Positions 35,584-44,501 of a DNA stretch of 64,000 bases are shown piece by piece. Within the stretch, counting starts at the first letter, position 1. Every line of letters starts with the position of its first letter. Source of the DNA: Ignavibacteria bacterium (lineage in GTDB: Bacteria; Bacteroidota; Ignavibacteria; Kapaibacteriales; UBA4661). The notes beneath the pieces are model-generated. The model was not told the origin of the DNA, searched no databases, and saw only the letters and a list, made by a program, of their open reading frames with translations. The DNA lies in NCBI GenBank assembly GCA_013298775.1, contig JAAFIV010000013.1, forward strand, positions 1 to 64,000. The letters run 5' to 3'. The position numbers were made by a program, and so were the translations under genes.

Positions 35584-36255
35584 TTAGCTTTGCCCAATAA
35601 ATCCTTTAATCATCTCGGCAAATGCAGTCAAGTTGCGGGTTTGATACCACAATTTGCCTTCGCCACGAAAGCGGCACACCAAGCCTTCGCCCGAAGCAAG
35701 GCTCGAAAAAATACTGCGCGAAGCCATTTGCACATCGTAGCTCAGTCCCTCTTCAAACGCCACAATATGCCCGCTATCAACGATGTACTCTTCCCCTGCA
35801 TGAATCATCTTTTCAACAATCACGCCGTAGGAATTGAGAAACAGCAAGCCTGTGCCAGAAATTTTCGAGAGAAATAAGCCTTCGCCGCCCATCCACGACT
35901 TAAACGAGCCTTGTGTTGAAACGGTAAGCCCCGCATCGCCCGCCAAGTACGCGCCGCCTTGTGCGAGGATTGTTTTGTTTTGCAATTCAAATTTCAGAAT
36001 ATCGCCCGGCGCGGACGGCGCAAGCACGAGTTCGCCACTTCCCGATTCTGCCGTGTAAATGCTCGCAAAAAACGATTCCCCGCCAATAGCCGCTTTCAAC
36101 GAGCCAAACAGCCCTTTGCCGCTCCCGCTCGCTTTCAAGGCTATCGTGGGCGACATTGCTATCATTGCGCCCGATTCTGCGCGGAACGATTCACCCTGAC
36201 GGAGTTGAATGGTGAGCGTTGAAAAAACGGGTTGGTGTTCGATGGAATAATTCAT
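35584..36255 (-). CDS. TIGR00266/AIM24 family protein
   Basis: This 223-residue protein of the AIM24 family has a beta-sandwich made of Gly-rich turns: GESFRAESGAMIAMSP (15-30), GSGKGLFGSLKAAIGGESFF (about 40-60), GAYLAGDAGL and SWMGGEGLFLSKISGTG, all characteristic. The cellular role of bacterial members is unclear; yeast Aim24 acts in mitochondrial inner-membrane organisation. No signal peptide is seen. ATG 36255 (MNYSIEHQP) is supported by family alignment from memory. It is about 30 bp after the Uma2 gene on the same strand. Confidence 0.88.
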   Translation of the reverse strand: MNYSIEHQPVFSTLTIQLRQGESFRAESGAMIAMSPTIALKASGSGKGLFGSLKAAIGGESFFASIYTAESGSGELVLAPSAPGDILKFELQNKTILAQGGAYLAGDAGLTVSTQGSFKSWMGGEGLFLSKISGTGLLFLNSYGVIVEKMIHAGEEYIVDSGHIVAFEEGLSYDVQMASRSIFSSLASGEGLVCRFRGEGKLWYQTRNLTAFAEMIKGFIGQS

Positions 36256-36283
36256 ATAAATTTGGGTAGATGTTTCAAATGAT

Positions 36284-36967
36284 TTATTTGCTTTGAAGCA
36301 GTATTTCTCGGAGTGCCATACTGTTTTCTTTGCGGTCGAATGCCGCACGAACAGGCATTGCAAAGCCCTTTAGCACGAAACTTTCGACGACACCTTTTGC
36401 TGATTTTTGCAAAAGCGTATATTTTCCGCGCTGAAGTTTATACTGTTCAATCGTTGTGCGTTTTGGATCCACAATCCAGTATTCACGCACTCCGTGAGCC
36501 GCATAATCCTCAAATTTTATGCCTCTATCGCGCTCCTCCGTCGAGGGCGAAAGCACTTCCACGATAAAATCTGGTGCGGGAAATTTCATCTGCCCCTCTG
36601 CAAATGCGTCCGCACGTTCCTTTGTGAAGTAGCAAACATCAGGCTCGTAGTCGTTTCGCGTGAGGGTGATGAGCAATTTTTCAATACCAATCATCCCTAC
36701 ATCATGCTCATTCACGAATGCTGTAAGGAGGTGCGAAATGAAGACTGTTGCTGAGTTATGTTCAATTTTTACAGGCGAGTGCATAACAATTTCTCCGTTG
36801 ATAAACTCCACTTTCGTTTGCTCGTCCATTGTTTCGTAAAATGCGGTACGGCGCACAGCCTCTTCGTCCAGAAACCGCTTCAGTTCTTCCATGTACGCAT
36901 AAATCTTCGGCGAAGCGAGTATTTGTCGCGCAAGCGGATTGTGATTATGGAGAAATGTACTCGTCAT
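36284..36967 (-). CDS. Uma2 family putative endonuclease
   Basis: This is a canonical Uma2 protein of about 227 residues: KVEFINGEIVMHSP (52-65), YEPDVCYFT with Asp110, FIVEVLSPSTEERDRGIKFEDYAAHGVREYWIVDP with Glu137 and Lys151. Such proteins are predicted PD-(D/E)XK nucleases of unknown target. ATG 36967 is chosen; the longer open frame upstream overlaps the M14 gene end. It lies between M14 and AIM24 genes on the same strand, so it may be co-transcribed with them. It is the third Uma2 gene in the window and the most typical. Confidence 0.9.
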   Translation of the reverse strand: MTSTFLHNHNPLARQILASPKIYAYMEELKRFLDEEAVRRTAFYETMDEQTKVEFINGEIVMHSPVKIEHNSATVFISHLLTAFVNEHDVGMIGIEKLLITLTRNDYEPDVCYFTKERADAFAEGQMKFPAPDFIVEVLSPSTEERDRGIKFEDYAAHGVREYWIVDPKRTTIEQYKLQRGKYTLLQKSAKGVVESFVLKGFAMPVRAAFDRKENSMALREILLQSK

Positions 36968-37011
36968 GGGATGTTCAGGGATGATGTGAGCGAGACAACG
37001 ACTCTTTCCGT

Positions 37012-38436
37012 TTACTTTTTCAACAGCATTTCCATCAACACATTCGCGCTGCCAACGCCGATTTGCTTGATAAGTTCGCGGTCGGTGTCGTCGCCCGCTT
37101 CGTAGGTAACGGCGGGTGCGAGCAAGATACGGTCGAACCATCGTGCGGAGGTAGCACCGGTGGGCGTTCTGGGGGAATCGTCAATCAGAACTTGATACGC
37201 GGGAAAGAGCTTTTGAGTGCGCTCCAGCCATGTTTGTACCATGTTGCTGCGCTCGGCGGCGGCGGGCGTGAAAAGCTGCATGAGTTCAGATTTGGTGCTG
37301 TCTTCCGCCGTCAAGCCGCTTGGATTCGACAACGTGTAAAACACGTCGTGCTGCGTTGTGTGAAAATCAATGCCGAACGCAAAGTTTGTCTTGAGGGAAT
37401 CGCGCATTTTCAAGAGCGCGTCCCGTATCATGCGGGTTTCGGGCTGATTGAAATTAAACCAATCGCGGTTGAGGTCAATGCCGTGCGCATTGTGCCGCCA
37501 ATGCCCAGCATCTACGCCATCGGGATTCACACATGGCACCAAAAACACGCGATACTTTTGGCGAAATTCCTTTGCGAGTGCCGTATTTGCGCAAAGCGTC
37601 TCGACAAAGGGCAGCAATGCAAGCGTTCCCGTGTGTTCCGGCGGATGCTGGCGGCTCACAATTATCACGCACGGCGCATTCGGCGGTGCTTCCGAAATAT
37701 CCATGCGAATAACAGGCTTGCCCAAACTTGATTGCCCAAGGACGCTTTTCCGCACGAATGCTTGCTTTGCGAGTGCGCTTGCCCACGTCTCGAAATCACG
37801 CGAGGTAAAAAGTTCTTGCGCCGACACCCAAAGCGTGTCTTTGGTGAGCGCGAGGCGCATCGTTGCTGAGGTTACGCGCCGTCCCGCGCTGTCGAAATGC
37901 AGCATAAATGCACTGGAATCAATTTTTTTCCACGAAGCCGCATCAGCACTCGGTTTCAGGCTGAGTTTCGGAATGTAACGTTGCCCGCCGTCGCGGTAGG
38001 TCAGCGTGAGAGAAATGGTGCGCGGCTTGCTCGACCATGCCGTAAAACCATACCAAGGGGAAAAATTCACGGGAGCATTTTCCGGTGAAATAAGCGCGAT
38101 GTAACTCGAATCATTCACCTTCTGCACCGCATTCAGCCGTGCCCCGTCGTGTTTATTGCTGAAAAATACGCCCGCTTCGGGAAAAGCAAAAACTTGTTTT
38201 GTCTGCGTTTCTATCGGCTTATCTGTTGTAATAAGCGAGCCAGGCGGGTCGTAGCTGAAGGCGCGGGTTGCATCGGTGGAAAGACGCATGGCGTTTTCGC
38301 GCAAGATGACGTGCGCTTTGTCGGCATTTTCCCGCGAAATACTCGTTTCGGCAGAAGAATTGGAAGAAGTTTGGCGAACAGTGGCACAGCCCGAAAGGGC
38401 AAACATTACACAAACGAAGTATATGATTTTATTCAT
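37012..38436 (-). CDS. M14 family zinc carboxypeptidase, lipoprotein
   Basis: This protein of about 474 residues has a lipoprotein signal (MNKIIYFVCVMFALSGC, lipobox LSGC, Cys17). An N-terminal beta domain of about 200 residues matches the cytosolic-carboxypeptidase-like or M14-associated type. The M14 catalytic domain follows, with zinc ligands in SRQHPPEHTG (His and Glu), the substrate block NPDGVDAGHWRHNAHGIDLN, the third zinc His in GIDFHTTQHD and a probable general base Glu in TYEAGDDTD. It is anchored in the envelope, where it could trim peptides. It is the first gene before the Uma2/AIM24 genes. Confidence 0.85.
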   Translation of the reverse strand: MNKIIYFVCVMFALSGCATVRQTSSNSSAETSISRENADKAHVILRENAMRLSTDATRAFSYDPPGSLITTDKPIETQTKQVFAFPEAGVFFSNKHDGARLNAVQKVNDSSYIALISPENAPVNFSPWYGFTAWSSKPRTISLTLTYRDGGQRYIPKLSLKPSADAASWKKIDSSAFMLHFDSAGRRVTSATMRLALTKDTLWVSAQELFTSRDFETWASALAKQAFVRKSVLGQSSLGKPVIRMDISEAPPNAPCVIIVSRQHPPEHTGTLALLPFVETLCANTALAKEFRQKYRVFLVPCVNPDGVDAGHWRHNAHGIDLNRDWFNFNQPETRMIRDALLKMRDSLKTNFAFGIDFHTTQHDVFYTLSNPSGLTAEDSTKSELMQLFTPAAAERSNMVQTWLERTQKLFPAYQVLIDDSPRTPTGATSARWFDRILLAPAVTYEAGDDTDRELIKQIGVGSANVLMEMLLKK

Positions 38437-38481
38437 AGTTGAATCATTATATTTCTCAGGACAGAACAAAACTCTTTCAAT

Positions 38482-38559
38482 AGTGGCACAGACATTCTTG
38501 TCTGTGAGTTTTAATGCGAGGTTCGAGTGGGAAACACAGACAAGAATGTCTGTGCCACT
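38482..38559. repeat. Family B palindrome, copy 3
   Basis: AGTGGCACAGACATTCTTGT plus CTGTG and its complement CACAGACAAGAATGTCTGTG plus CCACT are perfect 25-base arms around a 28-bp loop. The right flank GAAGCCTGATTTTA equals the flank of the copy at 56905 (in reverse), so the repeat extends beyond its arms. Confidence 0.9.
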
Positions 38560-38630
38560 GAAGCCTGATTTTACCGAATTATTCAGAGATTTTGTCGTTT
38601 CCCAAGCATTTTTTACAAAAAATTTATCCC

Positions 38631-38667
38631 GTAAAACCCGTTCTACCGCGAAGAAGCGGTAGGACGG
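38631..38667. repeat. Family F short palindrome, copy 3
   Basis: AAAACCCGTTCTACCGCGAA followed by GAAGCGGTAGGACGGG is an almost perfect hairpin of 37 bp. It matches 44273 and the in-gene copy at 20031. It lies behind the D-amino-acid oxidase-like gene. Confidence 0.85.
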
Positions 38668-38685
38668 GAAGAAAATACAATCCCG

Positions 38686-39654
38686 CTACAAATCTTTCGC
38701 AAGCGAGCAAACTTCCTCCGCGCAGCCCCAATTTACCGTATAGCCCGACCCGCCATGCCCGTAATTGTGAATCACAGCGCACGTCGGTGAAAGCCGCTCC
38801 AGTTCTAAGCGTACCGTTGTTCTGCCTGGACGCAAACCTGCTTTGTGTCCCAGTATTTCTGCACTTTTGAGTGCGGGTTCTAACGCCGAGCATCGGTCAA
38901 TAATGCCATCCACGAGACCAATATCTACACCTGTTTCCCAGTTGTTCGTCATTGCAACACCGCCTAAAATCACGTCTTCCGAGCGAGCAATCGTGTAGGT
39001 GGCGTATTCACTGTGTTCTTCGGCGGTTTCGCAGGTAATGGAGCGTTTGATGCCGTTGTTTCTCACGCGCACAATTTGCCCGCGAATCGGAAACACCTCC
39101 GTATCGCCCAAAAGCTGCTTCGCGCCTAGTCCCGTGCAGTTTACAATAATCCGATTTCCTGCAACAATCTCCTCCATACTCGCAACGACGCGCTCTTCCA
39201 ACACACCGCCCTGCGCTTGAAATCGCTCCATCAAAAACGGCAAGTGAATATGCGGCTCGGCAATCGGAACACGAGCAAAATAGCCGCCTTGAAAGCCTTC
39301 GGGCAATTCTTCCTTGTCAAGCGGACGATATTCCTCCACCGCGCTTGCCCACCAAGCAGATTCCGTGCGTGTTTTGGGGAAGAATTGATAGAAATCGGTC
39401 ATCGTGATTCCCGCTTCCGGGAATTGCTCACGAAGCTGCATAAGCCGCTCAAAGGTGCGCTTCGACCAGCCCAAAATACGCGAGATTGGCTCCGCTTTGT
39501 AGGGGAACCATAAACCGCCCGCAACGTCGCTCGTGGTGTTCGGTGGGAAATCTTTTGCGAGAATGCGCACATTGCGGAAGCCCGCGCTTTGTAGCTCAAG
39601 CCCGCATGATAAGCCAGAAATTCCTGCGCCGAGGATGATGACTTCTTTGTTCAT
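38686..39654 (-). CDS. D-amino-acid oxidase-like FAD oxidoreductase
   Basis: This 322-residue flavoprotein has the Rossmann motif VIILGAGISGLSCGLEL (5-21) and the DAO pattern SDVAGGLWFPY (42-52), VNCTGLGAKQLLGD (about 170-183), FPIRGQIVRV and the C-terminal NYGHGGSGYTVNWG (about 295-308). These match D-amino-acid oxidases and D-aspartate oxidases, which deaminate D-amino acids with release of H2O2. The length is slightly shorter than the 340-350 of eukaryotic enzymes. It may recycle D-amino acids released from peptidoglycan, but that is inference. Confidence 0.85.
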   Translation of the reverse strand: MNKEVIILGAGISGLSCGLELQSAGFRNVRILAKDFPPNTTSDVAGGLWFPYKAEPISRILGWSKRTFERLMQLREQFPEAGITMTDFYQFFPKTRTESAWWASAVEEYRPLDKEELPEGFQGGYFARVPIAEPHIHLPFLMERFQAQGGVLEERVVASMEEIVAGNRIIVNCTGLGAKQLLGDTEVFPIRGQIVRVRNNGIKRSITCETAEEHSEYATYTIARSEDVILGGVAMTNNWETGVDIGLVDGIIDRCSALEPALKSAEILGHKAGLRPGRTTVRLELERLSPTCAVIHNYGHGGSGYTVNWGCAEEVCSLAKDL

Positions 39655-39686
39655 GTGAAATGGAGATGTGTTGCATTTGTTTGAAA

Positions 39687-39786
39687 CCCCTCACCCCACC
39701 TCTCCCAGAGGAGAGGGGCAAGATTATAGAACGGTCTTCAAACCCTCGCCCTTTGGGAGAGGGTCGCTCGAAGAGCGGGGTGAGGG
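39687..39786. repeat. Family C palindrome, copy 2
   Basis: CCCCTCACCCCACCTCTCCC at the left and GAGAGGGTCGCTCGAAGAGC plus GGGGTGAGGG at the right are family C arms. Other copies lie at 18996 (in a gene), 54009, 55683 and 58086. Confidence 0.85.
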
Positions 39787-39792
39787 AAACTC

Positions 39793-40470
39793 TTAAAACG
39801 ACCTATCTACCTTCGTATCGTGCATAAGTGCCGTAAAATCAATTCCTTCGCGGCGGTCGTTTGCGTGAACGGAATAGACTTTGTGAATGCGATAATTGAA
39901 ATCATGCTCGAAGCGGCTCATTTTGTCAATCGCTGCGAGTTTTGCGTCTTGGGGGACGCGGTATTTTGGCTTGTCGTCGTGCGCGGCGCGGAGTGTGTTG
40001 AGTTCCCAATCGCCCGTGATTGCTACGCCTTTGAAGATGATGTGCGTGTCCGTCCAGGAGTGCTTTGGCGCGTGGACAAGGAACAAGGATTCGCCGCCCA
40101 GATTGAGCTTAGAGTCGTGGTCGAAGTAATACACATTATTCAAAAAGCCCGCAATCTCCTGAAAACCGCGTTGGAGGTGGATTTCCGCGTCGGGAAAGGC
40201 GTTTTGCATTTCTCGCGCCACTTGCGGATTGAAATGGTCAATGTGCGTATGCGTGCAAAGAATATATTTCACCTTGATTTTCCGCTTTTTGCACACATTG
40301 TATGCCTTATTTGCAGGCGATTCCTGATGCGTGGGATTAAAAGGCGGAAGCTCGACGATTGCCCCTTCCCCGTTGTGGTGGAGCAGCCAGCAGCCTGTTC
40401 CGAACCATTCAAATCGCCCCATGAGCAGTACGCCGTCGCTCCACTGTGAAACTCGTGTCCGTTTAATCAT
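39793..40470 (-). CDS. MBL-fold metallo-hydrolase
   Basis: This 225-residue protein has the metallo-beta-lactamase metal motif CTHTHIDHF (His74, His76, Asp78, His79), a later KHSWTDTHIIF strand with a His, and ITGDW with the bridging Asp. Only the general hydrolase superfamily can be assigned; the short length excludes RNase J/Z and persulfide dioxygenases are not clearly indicated. It is probably a single gene flanked by palindromic repeats on both sides. Confidence 0.82.
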   Translation of the reverse strand: MIKRTRVSQWSDGVLLMGRFEWFGTGCWLLHHNGEGAIVELPPFNPTHQESPANKAYNVCKKRKIKVKYILCTHTHIDHFNPQVAREMQNAFPDAEIHLQRGFQEIAGFLNNVYYFDHDSKLNLGGESLFLVHAPKHSWTDTHIIFKGVAITGDWELNTLRAAHDDKPKYRVPQDAKLAAIDKMSRFEHDFNYRIHKVYSVHANDRREGIDFTALMHDTKVDRSF

Positions 40471-40520
40471 ACTAATAATTTTTGTAGTGAATAAAAATCA
40501 TCATTGTCTCAAATCTTCTT

Positions 40521-40625
40521 GCCCAAGCAACTGAGGAGAGCGTATGCGATGCCGTCTGGTGGGTGGTGTGCCAGCGACCTACCCGCCGGACGGCTACTGC
40601 ACTTGTGATAACAGCCGCCCGACGG
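40521..40625. repeat. Family A palindromic repeat, copy 3
   Basis: CTGAGGAGAGCGTATGCGAT leads into GCCGTCTGGTGGGTGG, then CCTACCCGCCGGACGGC closes the hairpin. TACTGCACTTGTGATAACAG plus CCGCCCGACGGG ends the element. This copy shows the uninterrupted right end that is split by an insertion at 54004-54183. Confidence 0.85.
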
Positions 40626-40636
40626 GATATTCAACC

Positions 40637-43468
40637 CTACGCATTCACAAGCGCGGGCGGTTTTTCGTTCATCGGCAAGGTGATAATAAATTTCATGCCG
40701 CCAACTTTGCGGTTTTGCGCCGCAATCGTTCCTTTGTGCGACTCCACCAGCCCTTTGGTAATTGCCAAACTCAAGCCCAATCCTTCATTTTCGCTGTCGC
40801 TTGCGCGGTAGAATTTATCAAAAATTTTGCTTAATTCATCACTTGGCAAGCCTTGACCGCCGTCGGCAACGGTGAGAACAAGTTCGTGTCCGCGTTCTTT
40901 CGTGGTTTGGTCGTTCACAATAATTTTTATCGGGGTTTCTTGCGGTGTGTGATGCACGGCGTTCTGTACAAGATTGACCAATGCTTGCTCCATCAGCACA
41001 AAATCCATTTTTACTTGCGGAAACTCGCTTGGAATCTCAACGCGCACAATATGATTCGCCAATTCCCTCCGAAGCCTCGCCATTGCTACGCCTACGAGGT
41101 CGCTCACATCATGCCATTCCAAGTGTAGATTGATTTTCCCCGTTTGAATCCGCGTCATGTTCAGCAAATTCGCCGCAAGCGTTGTAAGGCGCGTGGCTGC
41201 TTGCTCTATCTCGCCCGTGAGTTCTTTGCGCAAGGCATCTTTTTTCTCGGCTGGTAATTTTGCATGAGCAGCATCAAGTTCCGGCACACGCAAATCGCCC
41301 GTCGCTTCGATGATTTCTCGAATTGGCGTGCGCAGTTCATTCGTGATGGAGTTGATAAGCGTGGAATGAAGCCGTTCCGCTTCTTCTTCGAGTTGAAGTT
41401 GTTTTGTTTCTTCGCTGAGTTCACCGCGCTCAAGGGCTGATGAAATCTGGCTTACAAAGCTCTCCAACAGTGCTTGCTGGTCTATCGTGAAATTGATAGA
41501 ATCGCTCAAAACCACGCCCAAGACACCGTACTGCGCTCGTGGCGAGGCAAGCGGCGTGTAATAGGCTTCAGCATTGGGGAACGTCGAGGTAAATCGCCCT
41601 GCATTTTTCTGATTCGCAAACACCCATGCTGCATAGCTGTATTCCCTATCCTGCGCATCTTCATCAAATTTCGCCGAGCTTGCAGGGTGAATGGTGTTGT
41701 CCAGTAAATCTTCTTCGTGATTGGCAAACAAGACCACTTTTGATTTGAAGATTTTCCCAACATGAAAAGCTGCCCGCTCTAGGACGGAAGCGTTATTTGG
41801 CGCGGCGGCAAGGTCTTTAGCAAGTTGATACAACGCGGTTGTGCGCTCTTCACGCTGCCGAACTGCCCGCTCTTGAGTTTTTATGCGGCTTGTCAGTACG
41901 CCCATCACGAGGGAAATCAGCACATACAGCGCGAACATGAAACCATCCTGCGTGTAGGTGATGCCAAAGGAAAAGCGCGGCGGAATAAAGAGAAAATTCC
42001 ACAGCAATGCGCCCACAAGCCCAGCAAATATCACAGGTCCACGACCAAAATACAATGCAAGAATCGTATTGAAGCACAACAATAACATTCCGATTGTATG
42101 GTAATTGATAAACTCCAAAATATGATTCGGAATTAGCTCTACACCAAGCGCGAACATGAGTGCTAATGCGCCTGCTGCTGCGTATTGCTTCGGCTGGGAA
42201 CGGAGTTCGGACAAGGTAAATTGCTTGCGGCTCGGCATGGACATTTCTTCCACGCGAACGGCATAAATGTCAATCGTTCCACTTTCAGCAATGAGGCGGT
42301 CTATAAAGGTTTTTGAGGAGCCAAAAATCCGTTGTTTGAAGGCTTGCAGAGGACTTTCCACCGCAGCAAAGGGCTTGCCAACGATAATTTGCGATACGTT
42401 ATGCTCTTTCGCCGAGCGCACAATGCCGCTTACAAGGTCGTCGTCCACTGTTGTTACAATTTCCCCACCCAACTCTTTTGCTAAAGCTAAATTCTCCGAC
42501 AAACGCCCGCGAGCCTCGTCACTAAGCGGCTTAGAGGTTTCTACGCTGAGGGCAATCCACGGCGCGTCCATTGTGTAGGCAAGGCGGCGCGTCCAGCGTA
42601 CAAGCGGCTTGGAGAATGGGCTTGGACCAACAGCAACCATCAGGCGTTCACCCGATTTCCACGTTTCAGCGTTGTGTTCTTCTTCCAAAATTTCGCGTAG
42701 TTCTTGGTCCACGCGCTCGGCGGTCAGGCGCAGAGCCATTTCGCGGAGAGCGGTGAGATTTCCTTTGCGAAAAAAACCGTTTGCGGCTTCGGGAACTTGT
42801 TCGGGCGGGTAGATTTTCCCCTCTGCAAGTCGTTGCAAAAGCTCATCTGGCGCAATATCTATGAGTTCAATATCGTCGGCTTCTTCCAAGAGCGAATCTG
42901 GCACGGTTTCACGAATTTCCACACCAGTTATCTGCCGAATAGTATCTATGCGGCTTTCAAGGTTTTGAACGTTCAGCGTTGTAAACACGTTGATACCATT
43001 ATCCAACAGTTCTTGAACATCCTGAAAGCGTTTTGCATGGCGGGTTCCGGGTGTGTTGATGTGCGCAAGGTCGTCGAGCAGCACAATATCAGGCTTGCGC
43101 TCAAGAATGGTATCAATATCGGGTTCTTCGAGGGCAGGACCGATATTGGTAAGATTTTTATAGGGAATGCGCTCCAGATCTTGCGCGAGACGCTGAATAT
43201 CCTCGCGGAGCATGGCAGCAACAAAACCAACGACGACATCTTTGCCTTCGCGCTTGCGTTCATGCGCTTCTTGGAGCATTGCATAGGTTTTTCCCACGCC
43301 GGCACACATTCCAAAAAAGACTTTGAGTTTTCCGCGTCGTTCGTCAGCCTCTTCTTTTTGAAGTTGTTCGAGAACTTCCTCCGCGCTAATACTCGGAGGT
43401 TCAACAGGCACAGAATCCGAAGAAGCCAGCGATGAAGCGGCTTCGGAAGATGGTAAGGAATTTGGCAT
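40637..43468 (-). CDS. KdpD-like sensor kinase lacking the H-box histidine
   Basis: This protein of about 943 residues has the full KdpD layout: N-terminal Walker A domain (GMCAGVGKTY, 53-62; LLDDLAHINTPGTRHAKRF), a universal-stress domain, four DUF4118 membrane helices (about 430-530), a GAF domain and a kinase core. The H-box reads NSITNELRTPIREI; the residue that should be the phospho-acceptor His is Asn710 (codon AAT, 41339-41341). The N box (NLVQNAVHHTP), G1 (VADGGQGLP) and G2 (EGLGLSLAITKGL) are kept. No kdpE or kdpFABC gene is in the window. It could be a signalling pseudokinase or act by regulating a partner. Confidence 0.88.
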   Translation of the reverse strand: MPNSLPSSEAASSLASSDSVPVEPPSISAEEVLEQLQKEEADERRGKLKVFFGMCAGVGKTYAMLQEAHERKREGKDVVVGFVAAMLREDIQRLAQDLERIPYKNLTNIGPALEEPDIDTILERKPDIVLLDDLAHINTPGTRHAKRFQDVQELLDNGINVFTTLNVQNLESRIDTIRQITGVEIRETVPDSLLEEADDIELIDIAPDELLQRLAEGKIYPPEQVPEAANGFFRKGNLTALREMALRLTAERVDQELREILEEEHNAETWKSGERLMVAVGPSPFSKPLVRWTRRLAYTMDAPWIALSVETSKPLSDEARGRLSENLALAKELGGEIVTTVDDDLVSGIVRSAKEHNVSQIIVGKPFAAVESPLQAFKQRIFGSSKTFIDRLIAESGTIDIYAVRVEEMSMPSRKQFTLSELRSQPKQYAAAGALALMFALGVELIPNHILEFINYHTIGMLLLCFNTILALYFGRGPVIFAGLVGALLWNFLFIPPRFSFGITYTQDGFMFALYVLISLVMGVLTSRIKTQERAVRQREERTTALYQLAKDLAAAPNNASVLERAAFHVGKIFKSKVVLFANHEEDLLDNTIHPASSAKFDEDAQDREYSYAAWVFANQKNAGRFTSTFPNAEAYYTPLASPRAQYGVLGVVLSDSINFTIDQQALLESFVSQISSALERGELSEETKQLQLEEEAERLHSTLINSITNELRTPIREIIEATGDLRVPELDAAHAKLPAEKKDALRKELTGEIEQAATRLTTLAANLLNMTRIQTGKINLHLEWHDVSDLVGVAMARLRRELANHIVRVEIPSEFPQVKMDFVLMEQALVNLVQNAVHHTPQETPIKIIVNDQTTKERGHELVLTVADGGQGLPSDELSKIFDKFYRASDSENEGLGLSLAITKGLVESHKGTIAAQNRKVGGMKFIITLPMNEKPPALVNA

Positions 43469-43604
43469 AGCCAATCGTTTTAATGAGAAATATCGCCGAC
43501 TTTGGGCGAGGTGAGATTGAATAGTGTGCGTAAAATACGGGAAAGTTGGAATGTACACAATGAAATGTGTCGAAAAATTATGGCAGAAAATCAAGCCCTG
43601 TCGC

Positions 43605-44120
43605 CTATCCGCGCTTAACCGTAAGCGACTTTAATTGCCGCATCCAACGACCATTCTTTTTCTCATGCGGAATGATGATGCACATCGTTCCGGCGTAGTC
43701 ATCAAGCGGCTTTCCGTCTTTTGTATCGGCAAGCAAAACGATATTTTCCGTAAAAAGCGGCTCGAGTTCCGCAAGCGTAAACGCGACTTTGTAGCCGTCA
43801 TGCCCTTCGGCGAGGAGATATTTCGAGAGTTCGCCGTGTTTTAGGTTTGCACCAAAAGGAAGCCCCGCTTTTTTCAATACTTCGTACAATTCTACGCCTT
43901 CAAAGCTCACTACTGCGCCACCTTTGTAGTCTTTTGCGCGAACAGTTTTACGAGGTAAACTTTGTAAATCCTTGATATGGAGCGCAGTACGGGCGACACC
44001 TTCGCCTTGAATGATAAGAGAATCGCGGAGTGATGCGTTTTGTGCGTGAGCTTTACTCTTGCTATTGCCCGCAGCGAGAAGAAGCAAAGAAGAAGACAAA
44101 AAGAAGAAAAGTAAATACAT
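43605..44120 (-). CDS. Periplasmic molybdopterin-domain (sulfite-oxidase fold) protein
   Basis: This 171-residue protein has a signal peptide (about 1-26) and a single oxidoreductase-molybdopterin type domain: LQSLPRKTVRAKDYKGGAVVSFEGVELYEVLKKAGLPFG, AEGHDGYKVAFTLAELEP and DYAGTMCIIIPHEKKNGRWMRQLKSLTV, as in small SUOX-fold proteins. The first Cys that would coordinate molybdenum is not obvious, so it may bind a cofactor differently or not at all. It is upstream of the KdpD-like gene on the same strand (136 bp gap). Confidence 0.8.
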   Translation of the reverse strand: MYLLFFFLSSSLLLLAAGNSKSKAHAQNASLRDSLIIQGEGVARTALHIKDLQSLPRKTVRAKDYKGGAVVSFEGVELYEVLKKAGLPFGANLKHGELSKYLLAEGHDGYKVAFTLAELEPLFTENIVLLADTKDGKPLDDYAGTMCIIIPHEKKNGRWMRQLKSLTVKRG

Positions 44121-44501
44121 ACCAAATTAAAAAAATACTAAATAAGCTCGATATTGCTTGCGTTCAAGGCTGTTTATGCACAGGAAAGCGAGTGCGAAAT
44201 TGCAAACTTTCTTGCCAATGCCAAAGAAAAATCGCCGTGTACAATCGTGCCGCATCGAACAATATCGGGAAACCCGTTCTATCGCCTAAGAAGCGGCAGG
44301 ACGGGGAAATGGCTTTTTGCAGAGCGGTTTTTTGGAGAAGAATTCTTACAAAATTTATATTTCATAGCAAAGAAATTTGTGCGATTGTGGATAATTCCGT
44401 ATTTTCCTGAAAATAAAGTCGTTAGAAAAACGAACTATACAGTGAATCGCAAAAAGTTAGCATTCCTAACCATTTTTTTTTTACAAATAGGAACACCTAC
44501 C
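44121..44501. other. Intergenic region before the MarR gene
   Basis: No gene is supported in this 381-bp gap. The plus frame is open from 44154 into the MarR gene, but it crosses a family F repeat and has no family match. GTTAGCATTCCTAAC (44456-44470) is a palindrome with 5-bp half sites, followed by a T-run, about 30 bp before the MarR ATG; it could be an operator for autoregulation. Confidence 0.5.
44273..44308. repeat. Family F short palindrome, copy 4
   Basis: AAACCCGTTCTATCGCCTAA followed by GAAGCGGCAGGACGGG is an imperfect 36-bp hairpin matching 38631. Confidence 0.8.

Noticed and set aside
39820-40449. A 209-codon plus-strand frame opposite the MBL-fold gene
   Set aside because: The minus strand has HTHIDH and other MBL motifs; the plus frame shows no domain.
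44154-44501. A 116-residue N-terminal extension of the MarR protein
   Set aside because: It crosses a family F repeat, has no family match, and a better start with an upstream palindrome exists at 44502.
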